Shown here piece by piece: positions 51,084 to 59,513 of a DNA stretch of 64,000 nt; within the stretch, counting starts at the first letter, position 1; each line of letters starts with the position of its first letter. Where the stretch lies: contig JBBDMS010000046.1 of assembly GCA_040878185.1 (NCBI GenBank), forward strand, positions 13,556 through 77,555, given 5' to 3'. The notes beneath the pieces were generated by a model. That model was given only the letters and a program-made list of their open reading frames with translations, was not told the origin of the DNA and made no database searches. The stretch comes from JAWXBK01 sp040878185. Lineage in GTDB: Bacteria > Pseudomonadota > Alphaproteobacteria > Dongiales > Dongiaceae. The position numbers were made by a program, and so were the translations under genes.

Positions 51084-52100
51084 TTACTCGGCCGCGATCG
51101 CCGACCGGGCGAGCCCGTGCCGGCCGATCGCCGAAGCGAGGATGCGGCCGATCAGGCTGCCATAATCGATGCCGTGCAGCGATGCCAGGATCGGCAGGTC
51201 GGAATGCTCGGGATGCAATCCGGCGAGCGGATTGACCTCGAGGAAATGCGGCTTGCCGGCGCCATCCGATTTGATATCGACGCGGCCGCCATCGCGACAG
51301 CCAAGCACGCGCCACGCATCGAGCGCGACCTGCGCCGCCGCCAACGCCTCCGCATCGTCGGCGCGGCGATAATGGATGCGCCGCTCGCATTCCTCCTTGT
51401 TGACGTAGCCGTAGGCGCCGGCCTCGGCGTCCTCGGCGAGCGCGATCTCCATCACGCCGATCGACGTCGCCTCGTGCCCGCTGCCGACGATGCCGACGGT
51501 GAACTCGCGGCCGGGCAGATAGGTTTCGACCAGCACCGGCTGGCGGAAGCGCGCGAGCAGCATCTCGCAGGTTCGTGCCAGCGCCGCCTTGTCCTCGACG
51601 CGCGACATCGGGCCGATGCCCTTGCCGGTGCCTTCGGCGTAAGGCTTGCAGAAAAGCGGGAAGGGCAGATCGATCCGCACCAGATCCGACATCGTTTCGA
51701 CCAGCGCGAAGCCGGCGGTCGGCACGCCTTCATGGGCGACGACGCGCTTCGCCATCGCCTTGTCGAGCGTGAGCGCCATGACCAGCGGATCGGAGAAGCA
51801 ATAGGGAATGTGCCAGGCGTCGAGCAAAGCCGGCACCTGTGCCTCGCGTGCGACGCCGGAAAGGCCCTCGCAGATATTGAACACGAGATCCCAGCGACGG
51901 CCGTCGACCAGGGCGGCGGCGAGCTGGCGCACCGTGCCGATGCGCTCGACCTCGTGACCCCCGAGCTCGTTACCTTGCGCGCGGATCGCCGCTTCGAGCG
52001 CGTCGATCGTTTCCGGCCGGTCGAACTCGGCGGTTTCCTCCTCGCCGTAACCGAGCGCGAGATAATGCTCGCGCAGATCGAATGTGAGACCGATCATCAT
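51084..52100 (-). CDS. D-Ala-D-Ala-ligase-like ATP-grasp ligase 1
   Basis: 338 residues starting MMIGLTFDLREHYLALGYGE. Then DLVFNICEGLSGVAREAQVP, ALLDAWHIPYCFSDPLVMAL, LDKAMAKRVVAHEGVPTAG, LFCKPYAEGTGKGIGPMS (ATP-binding Lys), GREFTVGIVGSG and GKPHFLEVNPLAGLHPEHSD (metal-binding Glu, Asn). It is a second, distinct member of the same family, coded five bases before ligase 2. GGAGG lies 10 bases upstream. The two may add successive residues to one molecule. Confidence 0.88.
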   Translation of the reverse strand: MMIGLTFDLREHYLALGYGEEETAEFDRPETIDALEAAIRAQGNELGGHEVERIGTVRQLAAALVDGRRWDLVFNICEGLSGVAREAQVPALLDAWHIPYCFSDPLVMALTLDKAMAKRVVAHEGVPTAGFALVETMSDLVRIDLPFPLFCKPYAEGTGKGIGPMSRVEDKAALARTCEMLLARFRQPVLVETYLPGREFTVGIVGSGHEATSIGVMEIALAEDAEAGAYGYVNKEECERRIHYRRADDAEALAAAQVALDAWRVLGCRDGGRVDIKSDGAGKPHFLEVNPLAGLHPEHSDLPILASLHGIDYGSLIGRILASAIGRHGLARSAIAAE

Positions 52101-52441
52101 CGGTTCCGGCCCTCCGGGGCCCGGCCGGTTTGCGCCGGCGCAAGATCGGAACGGTCGCCCGGCGCGGGCGGCGCTGCCGCGTCGGCCTTGGTCCGGGCCG
52201 GAATGTCGTTCTGCGGTTCGCCCATGAAAAAAGCCGGCACGAAGGCCGACCGGTTGGATGGGGTCTTGGGCGCGAGACCAGTTCCTGAAACGCGGGGAGT
52301 GTCGGGCAACCTCGATGGAGGTTCCGCCGCCTCCCCGACGGCTATCGGTTCCATGTCCTTACAGTTGGTCCAGTCCGGCGGGCCCTGCTGCTGACGGCTG
52401 GCGACGTGCCCCGACGGTTTCTGTTTCACCGTCGCCAACAT
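52097..52441 (-). CDS. Possible small protein upstream of the ATP-grasp pair
   Basis: 114 residues from the ATG at 52441, ending TGA overlapping the ATGATG of ligase 1. Pro/Ala/Asp/Glu-rich with one Cys: GPPDWTNCKDMEPIAVGEAA and SNRSAFVPAFFMGEPQNDIP. Third codon positions look GC-rich, as in real genes here, but no strong ribosome site is seen and no family is recognised. If real it would be co-translated with the ligases and could be their carrier or precursor. It may also be a spurious frame in the ligase leader. Confidence 0.35.
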   Translation of the reverse strand: MLATVKQKPSGHVASRQQQGPPDWTNCKDMEPIAVGEAAEPPSRLPDTPRVSGTGLAPKTPSNRSAFVPAFFMGEPQNDIPARTKADAAAPPAPGDRSDLAPAQTGRAPEGRNR

Positions 52442-52527
52442 TCGCGCACATAATCCTGCTCCATGGGTTTGTCCAGCGCTTCGTGTCGGACGCCTTGAAA
52501 AATCCACAAGGGGAGGGAACGCGGCGG

Positions 52528-53505
52528 GTGACCGAACGGCGCGACAGCGAGGTGCCGGCGAGCGAAACGGCTGGCGGTGCCGGCGCGGACAAGACCGCGA
52601 TGCCGCGCCCCGATCTGCTGCGGGCGGCCCCGGTCCGGGGCGTTCTGCTGATGATCCTGGCGGGCGCGCTCTTCGTCTGCCTCGACTCGATCGGCAAATA
52701 TCTCACGGCCGATTACTCGACGCTGCAGCTCACCTGGGCGCGGTTCTTCTTCCATCTCGCGCTGTTTCCCCTACTGCTCGGCGCCGGCCGCTGGCGGCTG
52801 GTGCTGCGCACCCGGCGGGTCGGGCTTCATTTCGTCCGCTCGCTGCTGCTGGTCGGCGCAAACTTCTCGTTCTTCCTGGCGGTCAAATACATCCCGCTCG
52901 CCGACGCGACCGCGATCGGCTTCGTCTCGCCGCTCCTGGTAACGGCCTTTTCCGTCCTGCTGCTGGGCGAGCGCGTGGGGCCGCGGCGCTGGGCAGCCGT
53001 GGCGGTCGGCTTTGCCGCCGTGTTCGTCATCATCCGGCCGGGCTTCGCCGACGTGCACTGGGCGATGTTCCTGCCGCTGGTCGTCGCGCTCTGCTTTTCG
53101 CTCTACCAGATCACGACGCGCATCCTGGGCGCGACCGATCACTGGGTCACCATCCTGTTCTTCACGGCCAGCGGCGGGTTCCTGGTGACGACGGTCGTCC
53201 TGCCTTTCAGTTGGGTCTGGCCGGACTGGCAGGGCTGGGCCTTGATGGCGTTGATGGGTGTGTTCGGCGGGCTCAGCCACTGGGTGTTGATCCGCGCCTT
53301 CACCTTTGCGCCGGCCTCGACGCTGGCACCGTTGAGCTACGTACAGCTCGTCTGGTCGATCCTCGCGGGGCTGCTGATCTTCGGCGATTTTCCGGATTTC
53401 TGGACGCTGCTGGGGGCTGCGATCATCGCTGCGAGCGGAATTTACGTGCTGTTCCGTGAGCGCCGGCTGGCGCGTCGATCGGCGGCGCAAAGCCCGGCCG
53501 ATTGA
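52528..53505 (+). CDS. EamA/DMT-family transporter
   Basis: 325 residues from GTG at 52528, chosen for the GGGGAGGG site about 10 bases before it. Ten helices: GVLLMILAGALFVCLDSIGK, FFFHLALFPLLLGAG, SLLLVGANFSFFLAV, ADATAIGFVSPLLVTAFSVL, and IRPG near VFVIIRPGFADVHW. Exporter of unknown substrate. Divergent from the ATP-grasp cassette, from which it might share regulation or export the product; inference. Confidence 0.9.
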   Translation: MTERRDSEVPASETAGGAGADKTAMPRPDLLRAAPVRGVLLMILAGALFVCLDSIGKYLTADYSTLQLTWARFFFHLALFPLLLGAGRWRLVLRTRRVGLHFVRSLLLVGANFSFFLAVKYIPLADATAIGFVSPLLVTAFSVLLLGERVGPRRWAAVAVGFAAVFVIIRPGFADVHWAMFLPLVVALCFSLYQITTRILGATDHWVTILFFTASGGFLVTTVVLPFSWVWPDWQGWALMALMGVFGGLSHWVLIRAFTFAPASTLAPLSYVQLVWSILAGLLIFGDFPDFWTLLGAAIIAASGIYVLFRERRLARRSAAQSPAD

Positions 53506-53569
53506 GCCGCTTTCCGGGCCGGTACTAGGAACCCGTGAAATCCGGATGTTATAAACAGAGCGGGAGAAC

Positions 53570-53603
53570 AAGGCCCAAAAACCCAAGGAAAATGGGCCTT
53601 TTG
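53570..53603 (+). terminator. Hairpin between the exporter and the aldehyde dehydrogenase
   Basis: Arms AAGGCCCA and TGGGCCTT (53570-53577/53593-53600) are perfectly complementary and are followed by a short T run. A weak intrinsic terminator of the exporter, or a leader hairpin of the dehydrogenase. In the same gap, ttataaa at 53549-53555 could be a -10 box. Confidence 0.45.
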
Positions 53604-53680
53604 ACGGCGCAAGCGGTCTGGCACGCGGCGGCGCCGCGACCTTCGCATCCGCGCGTTTCGCGCAACAAGGAGGAGCGAGA

Positions 53681-55198
53681 ATGGAACTCGACAAGCTGCA
53701 GAAAATGACCGCCATGGACTGGCACAAGCTGGCGGCCAGAATCAAACCCGAGACCCGCAACTTCATCGACGGCAAGTTCGTCGCGGCGAAGAAAGGTCGG
53801 ACCTTCGAATCCATCAATCCGGTCAACGGCGAGGTGATCGCCGAGGTCGCCCGGTCGGGCGCCGACGATGTCGACGCGGCGGTCAGGGCGGCGCGCAAGG
53901 CATTTCGCAGCGGCGTGTGGTCGCGCATGGCGCCGCGCGACCGGATGGCTGTGCTGATGCGTTTCGCGGATCTCATCGACGAGCATGCCAGCGATTTCGC
54001 CGTCCTCGACGTGCTGAACATGGGCAAGCCCGTGTCGGACATGATCAACAGCGACGTGCCCGGCTCGACCGTCACCTTCCGGTTCATGGCCGAGACGATC
54101 GACAAGATCAACGGGCAGGTGGCGCCGACCGCGTCGTCGGCTTTCCACTACATCCTGCGCGAGCCGCTGGGCGTCGTGGTCTGCGTCGTGCCGTGGAACT
54201 ATCCGCTGATGATGGCTTCGTGGAAGGTTGCCCCGGCACTCGCCGCCGGCAACTCGGTCATCCTCAAGCCGGCCGAACAGTCGCCGCTCTCGGGTAATCT
54301 GATGGCGAAACTGTTCATGGAGGCGGGTGGTCCCGCCGGCGTGTTCAACGTCGTGCACGGGTTGGGCGAAGAGGCCGGCAAGGCGCTGGCGCTGCATATG
54401 GATGTCGACAAGATCGCTTTCACCGGTTCGGCCGAAGTCGGCAAGCTGATGATGATCTATGCCGGCCGGTCCAACATGAAGCGCGTGACGACGGAATGCG
54501 GCGGCAAGACACCGCAGATCATCACCGCCGACACGCCCGATCTCGATACGGCGGTGCAGTACGCGATCAACGGGATCTTTGGCAACCAGGGGGAAGTCTG
54601 CAATGCCGGCTCGCGCCTGCTGGTCGATCACAAGATCCACGACGAATTCGTCGCGTTGTTCAAGAAGAAGTCGGCGAAACAGTTTCGTCCCGGCGATCCG
54701 TTCGATCCGAAAACGGCGATGGGCCCGCTGGTCACGCGCGAACAGCAGAAGCGCGTGCTCAACTATATCAAGATCGGCCAGAAGGAAGGCGCCAGGCTCG
54801 AGTTCGGCGGGACCGTGCCGAAGGGTTTCGAGAAGGGCAATTATGTCGAGCCGACCTTGTTCACCGGCGTGAAGAACAAGATGCAGATCGCACAGGAGGA
54901 AATCTTCGGCCCGGTCGCCGCCGTCCTGCCCTACAAGACGATCGACCAGGCGATCGAGATCGCCAACGATTCGATCTACGGGCTGGCTGCGTCGATCTGG
55001 ACCAGCGATCTGAACACCGCACACAAGGCGGCCCGCGATATCCAGGCCGGCATCGTGTGGGTCAACTGCTTCGATCATGGCGACATGACGTTGCAATGGG
55101 GCGGCTACAAGCAGTCCGGCATGGGTCGCGACAAATGCTGGGAAGCGATGCTGCTCCATACGCAGACCAAGTCGGTCTGGATCCATCTCGGCGACTGA
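53681..55198 (+). CDS. NAD(P)-dependent aldehyde dehydrogenase (PuuC-like)
   Basis: 505 residues. VPWNYPLMMASWKVAPALAA, NSVILKPAEQSPLSG, TGSAEVGK (cofactor), catalytic Glu in TTECGGKTPQ (about 272), catalytic Cys in QGEVCNAGSRL (about 307), EEIFGPVAAVLPYK. The overall pattern, with HDEFVALFKKKSAKQF and a C-terminal GYKQSGMGRDKCWEAML, matches gamma-glutamyl-gamma-aminobutyraldehyde dehydrogenases. Oxidises aldehydes to acids. AGGAGGAG lies before the ATG. Confidence 0.93.
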   Translation: MELDKLQKMTAMDWHKLAARIKPETRNFIDGKFVAAKKGRTFESINPVNGEVIAEVARSGADDVDAAVRAARKAFRSGVWSRMAPRDRMAVLMRFADLIDEHASDFAVLDVLNMGKPVSDMINSDVPGSTVTFRFMAETIDKINGQVAPTASSAFHYILREPLGVVVCVVPWNYPLMMASWKVAPALAAGNSVILKPAEQSPLSGNLMAKLFMEAGGPAGVFNVVHGLGEEAGKALALHMDVDKIAFTGSAEVGKLMMIYAGRSNMKRVTTECGGKTPQIITADTPDLDTAVQYAINGIFGNQGEVCNAGSRLLVDHKIHDEFVALFKKKSAKQFRPGDPFDPKTAMGPLVTREQQKRVLNYIKIGQKEGARLEFGGTVPKGFEKGNYVEPTLFTGVKNKMQIAQEEIFGPVAAVLPYKTIDQAIEIANDSIYGLAASIWTSDLNTAHKAARDIQAGIVWVNCFDHGDMTLQWGGYKQSGMGRDKCWEAMLLHTQTKSVWIHLGD

Positions 55199-55325
55199 CG
55201 CAGAAGCGGAACGATTGCGAAGGACGGCGGGGCTGCGAGGTCCCGCCGTTTTTCTTTGGCGCCGTTCCGGTTTGACCCTTGTTCCGTTTTGACGGGTTCG
55301 CTTCGTCGCGTCGGGTCTGGTTCGG

Positions 55326-55895
55326 TCAGCCGACGGCGCGGTCGACCCAGCGCCAGGTCGGATGTTCCGCATCGAGCGCCTCGATGGTGGCGCGCGTCGC
55401 CGGCCGCAGCAGGCCGGCATCTTCGCTCAGGGCCGACGGCACCAGCGGTTCGATCTGCAGGCGCTTGGGATCTTCGCCCGTCATGCGGTAGCCGTGCGGT
55501 GCCGCGGGTTCGAAGCCGAACCGCGCGTAATAGCCGAGATCGCCGACCAGCAGGATGGTGCGCACGCCGGCCTGGCGCGCGAGTTCCATCGTGCGCAGGA
55601 CCAGCGTCACGCCGATGCCTTCGCCGCGCCGTTCGGGCGCAACCCCGAGCGGGCCGAGCAACAGCGAGGGCACGCCGGCCGGTCCGACGCGGATCGGCCA
55701 ATAGCGGATTGTGCCGACCAGCCGCGCGCCGGGGTGCGAATTGTCATGGGCAACCCAGCAGAGCGCACTGAGCGGCGGCACGTTCTTGCGGAAACGATAG
55801 GATTTCTTGAGCTGCCGCTCGGAACCGAAAGTCAGGTCGAGCAGGGGTTCGATGGCGGCGTTATCGGGGGGCGCTTCGGGCCGGTAGACGATCAT
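55326..55895 (-). CDS. GNAT family N-acetyltransferase (YhbS-like)
   Basis: 189 residues. Acetyl-CoA loop LLGPLGVAPERRGEGIGVTL with LVLRTMELARQAG after it, preceded by LVGTIRYWPIRVG. LVGDLGYYARFGFEPAAPHG is the YhbS-type C-terminal motif. Substrate unknown. It lies in reverse orientation after the aldehyde dehydrogenase. Confidence 0.9.
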   Translation of the reverse strand: MIVYRPEAPPDNAAIEPLLDLTFGSERQLKKSYRFRKNVPPLSALCWVAHDNSHPGARLVGTIRYWPIRVGPAGVPSLLLGPLGVAPERRGEGIGVTLVLRTMELARQAGVRTILLVGDLGYYARFGFEPAAPHGYRMTGEDPKRLQIEPLVPSALSEDAGLLRPATRATIEALDAEHPTWRWVDRAVG

Positions 55896-56156
55896 CGGGG
55901 GAACCTCGCGAGGGCGGACGGGTCAGGCGTAACCGCACCGCCGGCCCCGCGCCGGCTCCCTTCGAATCTCGATCAGGGGGCCGGCCGGGCCGGACGCGCG
56001 CGTATCTCGACGCGGCTTGCGCCGCGCCGGCTTCGTCGTCGCTGTCCGATCGCTCGAATCAAGGGCCCCTCCCGATCGGCGGCGATGATGCCGGCCGTTT
56101 CCCGCCGCTGTCAACGCGGTCCAGGTCGGGTGTCGCGGTTCGCTCGAGCGGGGCGC
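55896..56156. other. Intergenic gap between GNAT and the amtB operon
   Basis: About 260 very GC-rich bases with several ccggccggg-type short palindromes. Upstream region of the GNAT gene. No reading frame with a ribosome site or family signature. Confidence 0.5.
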
Positions 56157-56195
56157 AAAAAAAAGCGCCGGCCCGAGGGGCGGGGGGGGCGCCGC
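56157..56195 (-). terminator. Rho-independent terminator of the amtB operon
   Basis: On the reverse strand a GC-rich hairpin (GCGCC ... GGCGC with C-rich and G-rich inner arms) is followed by eight T. It lies 38 bases downstream of the small membrane protein stop. Confidence 0.75.
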
Positions 56196-56232
56196 TTCGT
56201 TCGTTCCGGAACCGTCTTCGATCCCGGCAGAT

Positions 56233-56469
56233 TTACATGCTGCGGAGCACTTTCTCGCCGCGCAGCGCTTTCGCGAGATTGTCGTTGTGCTTCAGCGTTT
56301 TCATGTCGTCTTCGTAATTATGCGACTCCATGCGCCACTGCCAGATGTGCCAGATGACCCACAATGCGAGGCCGACGATCACGAGCAACATCTCGAGCCC
56401 GACGAAGGGATAGAGCGGCCCGATCGCGGTGATGTCGCCGGTCCAGGTGTCGAAGTTTCCGGTACTCAT
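56233..56469 (-). CDS. Small membrane protein associated with amtB (78 aa)
   Basis: One hydrophobic helix (PFVGLEMLLVIVGLALWVIW, about 21-40) with N-terminal GNFDTWTGDITAIGPLY and C-terminal charged HNYEDDMKTLKHNDNLAK. AAGGAG precedes the ATG. It begins 24 bases after the amtB stop, in the place where glnK or other partners often stand. I do not recognise a family; it may be a small subunit or regulator of the transporter. Confidence 0.8.
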   Translation of the reverse strand: MSTGNFDTWTGDITAIGPLYPFVGLEMLLVIVGLALWVIWHIWQWRMESHNYEDDMKTLKHNDNLAKALRGEKVLRSM

Positions 56470-56493
56470 GCGAGCGTCTCCTTCTTTCGCCGC

Positions 56494-57891
56494 TTACTTC
56501 AGAATGCCCGCACTGCGGGCCGCTTCGATTTCTGCACGCTGCAGGTCTTCCTCGTCGGCATAACGCGCCGCGTATTCCGACAGGTCGAGGCCGACCAGCT
56601 CGATTTCGTACGGGATGCGTAGGACATTGCAGCCCTTCAGGATCGCGCCGAGGATGTAGCAGGGCACAAACCCGAGAGCGAACATGATGCAGGCGCCGAT
56701 GAAATTGCCCCACGGGGTCACGACGACCTCGTAGAACGGCGAGGTCGGATAGCCCCACAGCACGAACCCGGCGACGACCACGCCGAGGAACCCGCCATAA
56801 CCATGCACCGCGACTGCGCCGACCGCATCGTCGATCTTGAAGCGGCGTTCGACCCAGAAATGCAGCTTGTAGCAGATCACCGGCACGATCCCGCCGATCA
56901 GCATCGCCTGGATCGGGTGGTAGAGATCGTTGCCGGCCGATGCGCCGATGACACCGCAGAGACCGCCGGAATAGGTCCAGAACGCATCGCCGCGGCTGAC
57001 GATGTAGGTCGCCAGCAACCCGCCCGACAGCGACATCAGGAAGTTGAAGGTGATCGCCGATAGTGTGGTGGGACCATAGTAGATATTGGTCGCCGAGAAG
57101 AACACGCCGTCGCCGGCCTGCACGTCGATGATCGGGATGTTGCACGCCACATAGAAACCCCAGAAACCGGTATAGATCAGGAACAACCCGATCGTGATGA
57201 GCCAGGGGTTGTGCGGCACGATATTGCGCGGCGTGCCGTCGGCGCGGAACTTGCCGATGCGGGGCCCGAGATGGATCAGCAGCGCGAGTGCGCCGCCGCC
57301 GGCAATCGCATGGATGACGCCGGATGCATAGGCATCGTGATAGCCGAGCAGTTGCACCATCCAGCCGTTCGGATGCCAGCCCCAGGCCGCGTCGACGATC
57401 CAGGCGAACGAGCCCACCAGCACGGCGGCCAGCCAGAACGCCCCCGAGCGCACGCGCTCGATGATCGCGCCGGACATGATCGAGGCCGCCGTCCATGAGA
57501 AGAGCAGGAAGGCCGCCCAGAACACGCCGTTGATCCGGGACCAGATCGCGGTGTCGTCCGCGGTCAGGCCGGCATCGACCGGCGCGCCGCCCATATGCGC
57601 GCCCATGAGTTCGCTCCAGGGCGTTGCCCACGGTGCGGGAATGACATCGCCGGTAATCCACGGCCCGTTCGGGAACGCGAAATAGATCCACCAGCCGAAG
57701 AAGTAGAAGGTCACGGTGACCAGCGGAATCACCATCGTGTTCTTCATCAGCGTGTGCATGTGGTTCTTGCGCCGCGAGGCACCGACTTCGTACATGCAGA
57801 AGCCGATGTGAATGAAGAACATCAGGACCACGGTGATCCAGTAATAGAACTCGGTGAAGATCGTTGTCAGAGCAGTAAGTTGATCGGACAT
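56494..57891 (-). CDS. amtB: Ammonium transporter
   Basis: 465 residues from the ATG at 57891, with GGGGAAATT upstream. About 11 helices. Amt motifs: FAWIVDAAWGWHPNGWMVQL, YHDAYASGVIHAIAGGGALA (the first pore His and the Asp), IDDAVGAVAVHGYGGFLGVV (second pore His), and FSATNIYYG. Moves ammonium into the cell. The cytosolic C-terminal tail (YEIELVGLDLSEYAARYADE) is the region PII proteins act on. GlnD, which controls PII, is also encoded in this window. No glnK is adjacent. Confidence 0.94.
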   Translation of the reverse strand: MSDQLTALTTIFTEFYYWITVVLMFFIHIGFCMYEVGASRRKNHMHTLMKNTMVIPLVTVTFYFFGWWIYFAFPNGPWITGDVIPAPWATPWSELMGAHMGGAPVDAGLTADDTAIWSRINGVFWAAFLLFSWTAASIMSGAIIERVRSGAFWLAAVLVGSFAWIVDAAWGWHPNGWMVQLLGYHDAYASGVIHAIAGGGALALLIHLGPRIGKFRADGTPRNIVPHNPWLITIGLFLIYTGFWGFYVACNIPIIDVQAGDGVFFSATNIYYGPTTLSAITFNFLMSLSGGLLATYIVSRGDAFWTYSGGLCGVIGASAGNDLYHPIQAMLIGGIVPVICYKLHFWVERRFKIDDAVGAVAVHGYGGFLGVVVAGFVLWGYPTSPFYEVVVTPWGNFIGACIMFALGFVPCYILGAILKGCNVLRIPYEIELVGLDLSEYAARYADEEDLQRAEIEAARSAGILK

Positions 57892-58085
57892 AATTTCCCC
57901 CAGTGGACGGGATCGCACCGTCGTTGGCCGACCGGGTTTGCCATCGGTTGTTCCGCGCCACGCGATTTGAGCGTCATGAACCGGCCCCCCGCCCCGGGAT
58001 GCCGGTCTGCTTTGTCGCGTAAGCCGCCGATTGGAATCGGCCGGCTCCCCCTTAAGGAGGAAGGTTACACATTTGGGGGGTAGCC
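57892..58085. other. amtB leader and upstream region
   Basis: With 58086-58231 this is a 340-base gap between amtB and the 2OG oxygenase. GC-rich with several short palindromes (ccggccggctccccc type). A 180-base leader would run from the predicted sigma-54 promoter. No gene is seen. Confidence 0.5.
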
Positions 58086-58101
58086 AGCAATCGAAACACC
58101 A
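58086..58101 (-). promoter_or_regulatory. Possible sigma-54 promoter of amtB
   Basis: Reverse strand: TGGTGTTTCGATTGCT. It keeps the -24 TGG and a full -12 TTGCT with the correct spacing (GG, 10 bases, GC). Position about 195 bases before the amtB ATG. Nitrogen-regulated amt genes are often RpoN/NtrC-dependent, which fits, but one short match can arise by chance. Confidence 0.4.
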
Positions 58102-58231
58102 CCGCCGATGCTGCACGCGCGAACAACGCTGGCGCTGAATCTCGCAGTTGCAACAAAGGTTAAGAGGAGGGTTCCGGCCGTGCCGGATCTACAGGCTGTG
58201 ACCGGCTTTGCGGTCCCGCTGCAGGTGCGAA

Positions 58232-59272
58232 TCAGAGGGTCTTGCGATACGCGAACGTTTCGTCGATCCGGTCGAGCAGATGCTGGCCGCCGGTGGTCGG
58301 TGCATATTTGGGTCGCTCGCCCGGCTTGAGGCAGGTCGGCAGGCAGCGAACGTCGGCATCGAAATTCGGATCGAAAAAGAACGGCATCGAAAAGCGTTCG
58401 GCGCCGCTCGCATTGATCACGCGATGGAAGGTCGAGGCGAAGCGGTCATTGGTCCAGCGCGCCATCATGTCGCCGACATTGACGACATAGGTATCGGGGA
58501 TCGGTGTCGCGTCGATCCATTCGCCGTCGCCGTTGCGCACCTGCAAGCCGCCGACCTGGTCCTGCCAGAGCATGGTAAAGCAGCCGAAATCGGTGTGCGC
58601 GCCGCAGCCGAGCTGGTCCTCGGTGATCATTCCCTGCTGCGGCGGATAATGCAGCAGGCGCAGCGTCGTCATCGGCTTGGTGAGATCCTTCTCGAAAAAA
58701 TCGGCCGGCATGTCGAGCGCGACCGCGAAGGAACTCATCACTTGTTTGCCGAGGCCGACCATCGCCGCGTAATAGGCGTTCATCGCCTCTTTCCAGCCCG
58801 GCAGGTTTGCCGGCCACTGGTTCGCCCCGTGCAGCGGTCGCCCGCCTTTCACGTCGGGATCGTCGGCGCCGAGATCGCGCCCGATATTGATGCCTTCCTT
58901 GAGATCGCCGCCGGCGCGCTGCTTCGCGGGATCGAGATTCTCTTCGCCCGATCCGTAATAGCCGCGATGCACCGGCGAGTTCCTGACCGAGATCCGGTCC
59001 TTCTCGCTCTGCGGCAGCGCGAAGAAGCGTTTCATCTCTGCGATCGCCGTATCGCGCAGCGCGCGGTCGACGCCGTGATTGCGAATATAGAAGAAACCGA
59101 TCTCCTCGCAGGCGCGGCCGATCGCCTTGGCGACGTCTTTTTTCGCGGCTTCATTGCCGGCAAGGAACGGGCCGAAATCGATCAGCGGGATTTCGTCCGC
59201 GCGCACGCGACGCACGCGCAGATTTTCCGCCAGAACCGCCGTCGCGCCCGCCGTCGCTCCACCCGTCGCCAT
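58232..59272 (-). CDS. 2-oxoglutarate-Fe(II)-dependent oxygenase (isopenicillin N synthase-like)
   Basis: 346 residues from the second of two ATGs (59272), 5 bases after AGGAGG; 59275 also possible. N-terminal DEIPLIDFGPFLAGNEAAKK, then CEEIGFFYIRNHGVDRALRD (DIOX_N). Fe ligands: His and Asp in GCGAHTDFGCFTMLWQD (about 225-227) and His in FASTFHRVINASGAERFSMP (about 282), with the oxoglutarate Arg in RFSMPFFF. Substrate unknown. It stands alone between amtB and the gpsA group. Confidence 0.9.
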   Translation of the reverse strand: MATGGATAGATAVLAENLRVRRVRADEIPLIDFGPFLAGNEAAKKDVAKAIGRACEEIGFFYIRNHGVDRALRDTAIAEMKRFFALPQSEKDRISVRNSPVHRGYYGSGEENLDPAKQRAGGDLKEGINIGRDLGADDPDVKGGRPLHGANQWPANLPGWKEAMNAYYAAMVGLGKQVMSSFAVALDMPADFFEKDLTKPMTTLRLLHYPPQQGMITEDQLGCGAHTDFGCFTMLWQDQVGGLQVRNGDGEWIDATPIPDTYVVNVGDMMARWTNDRFASTFHRVINASGAERFSMPFFFDPNFDADVRCLPTCLKPGERPKYAPTTGGQHLLDRIDETFAYRKTL

Positions 59273-59387
59273 CATCGCCTCCTGCCGCCCCGGACCGCTT
59301 GAACAGTCGGGGCGGAACGCGGATTTCTCCCCATCCGATTTCTTAAAGAAATGACGCTTCCGCGACCCCGCCGCAAGGGCCCCCCGC

Positions 59388-59513
59388 CGGCGAAGCCGGC
59401 TAACCGAACAGCCCCGCGCAGCCGGCAAACCGAACAGTCCCCGGCGCAGCCGGCAAACCGAACAGTCCCCGGCGAAGCCGGCTAACCGACCAACCCGACC
59501 GCGCAGCCGGCGT
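59388..59513. repeat. Tandem repeat of about 28 bp, four to five copies
   Basis: Unit: cggcgcagccggcaaaccga with aacagtcccc. Copies alternate between gcgcagccggcaaacc and gcgaagccggctaacc forms, so at least two variants were mixed. It lies between the TIM-barrel gene and the 2OG oxygenase; the last copy touches the TIM-barrel stop. A polymorphic-looking minisatellite. Confidence 0.88.

Noticed and set aside
53549..55420. 623-codon reverse-strand frame over the aldehyde dehydrogenase
   Set aside because: Antisense shadow of a well-conserved gene; no motif or ribosome site.
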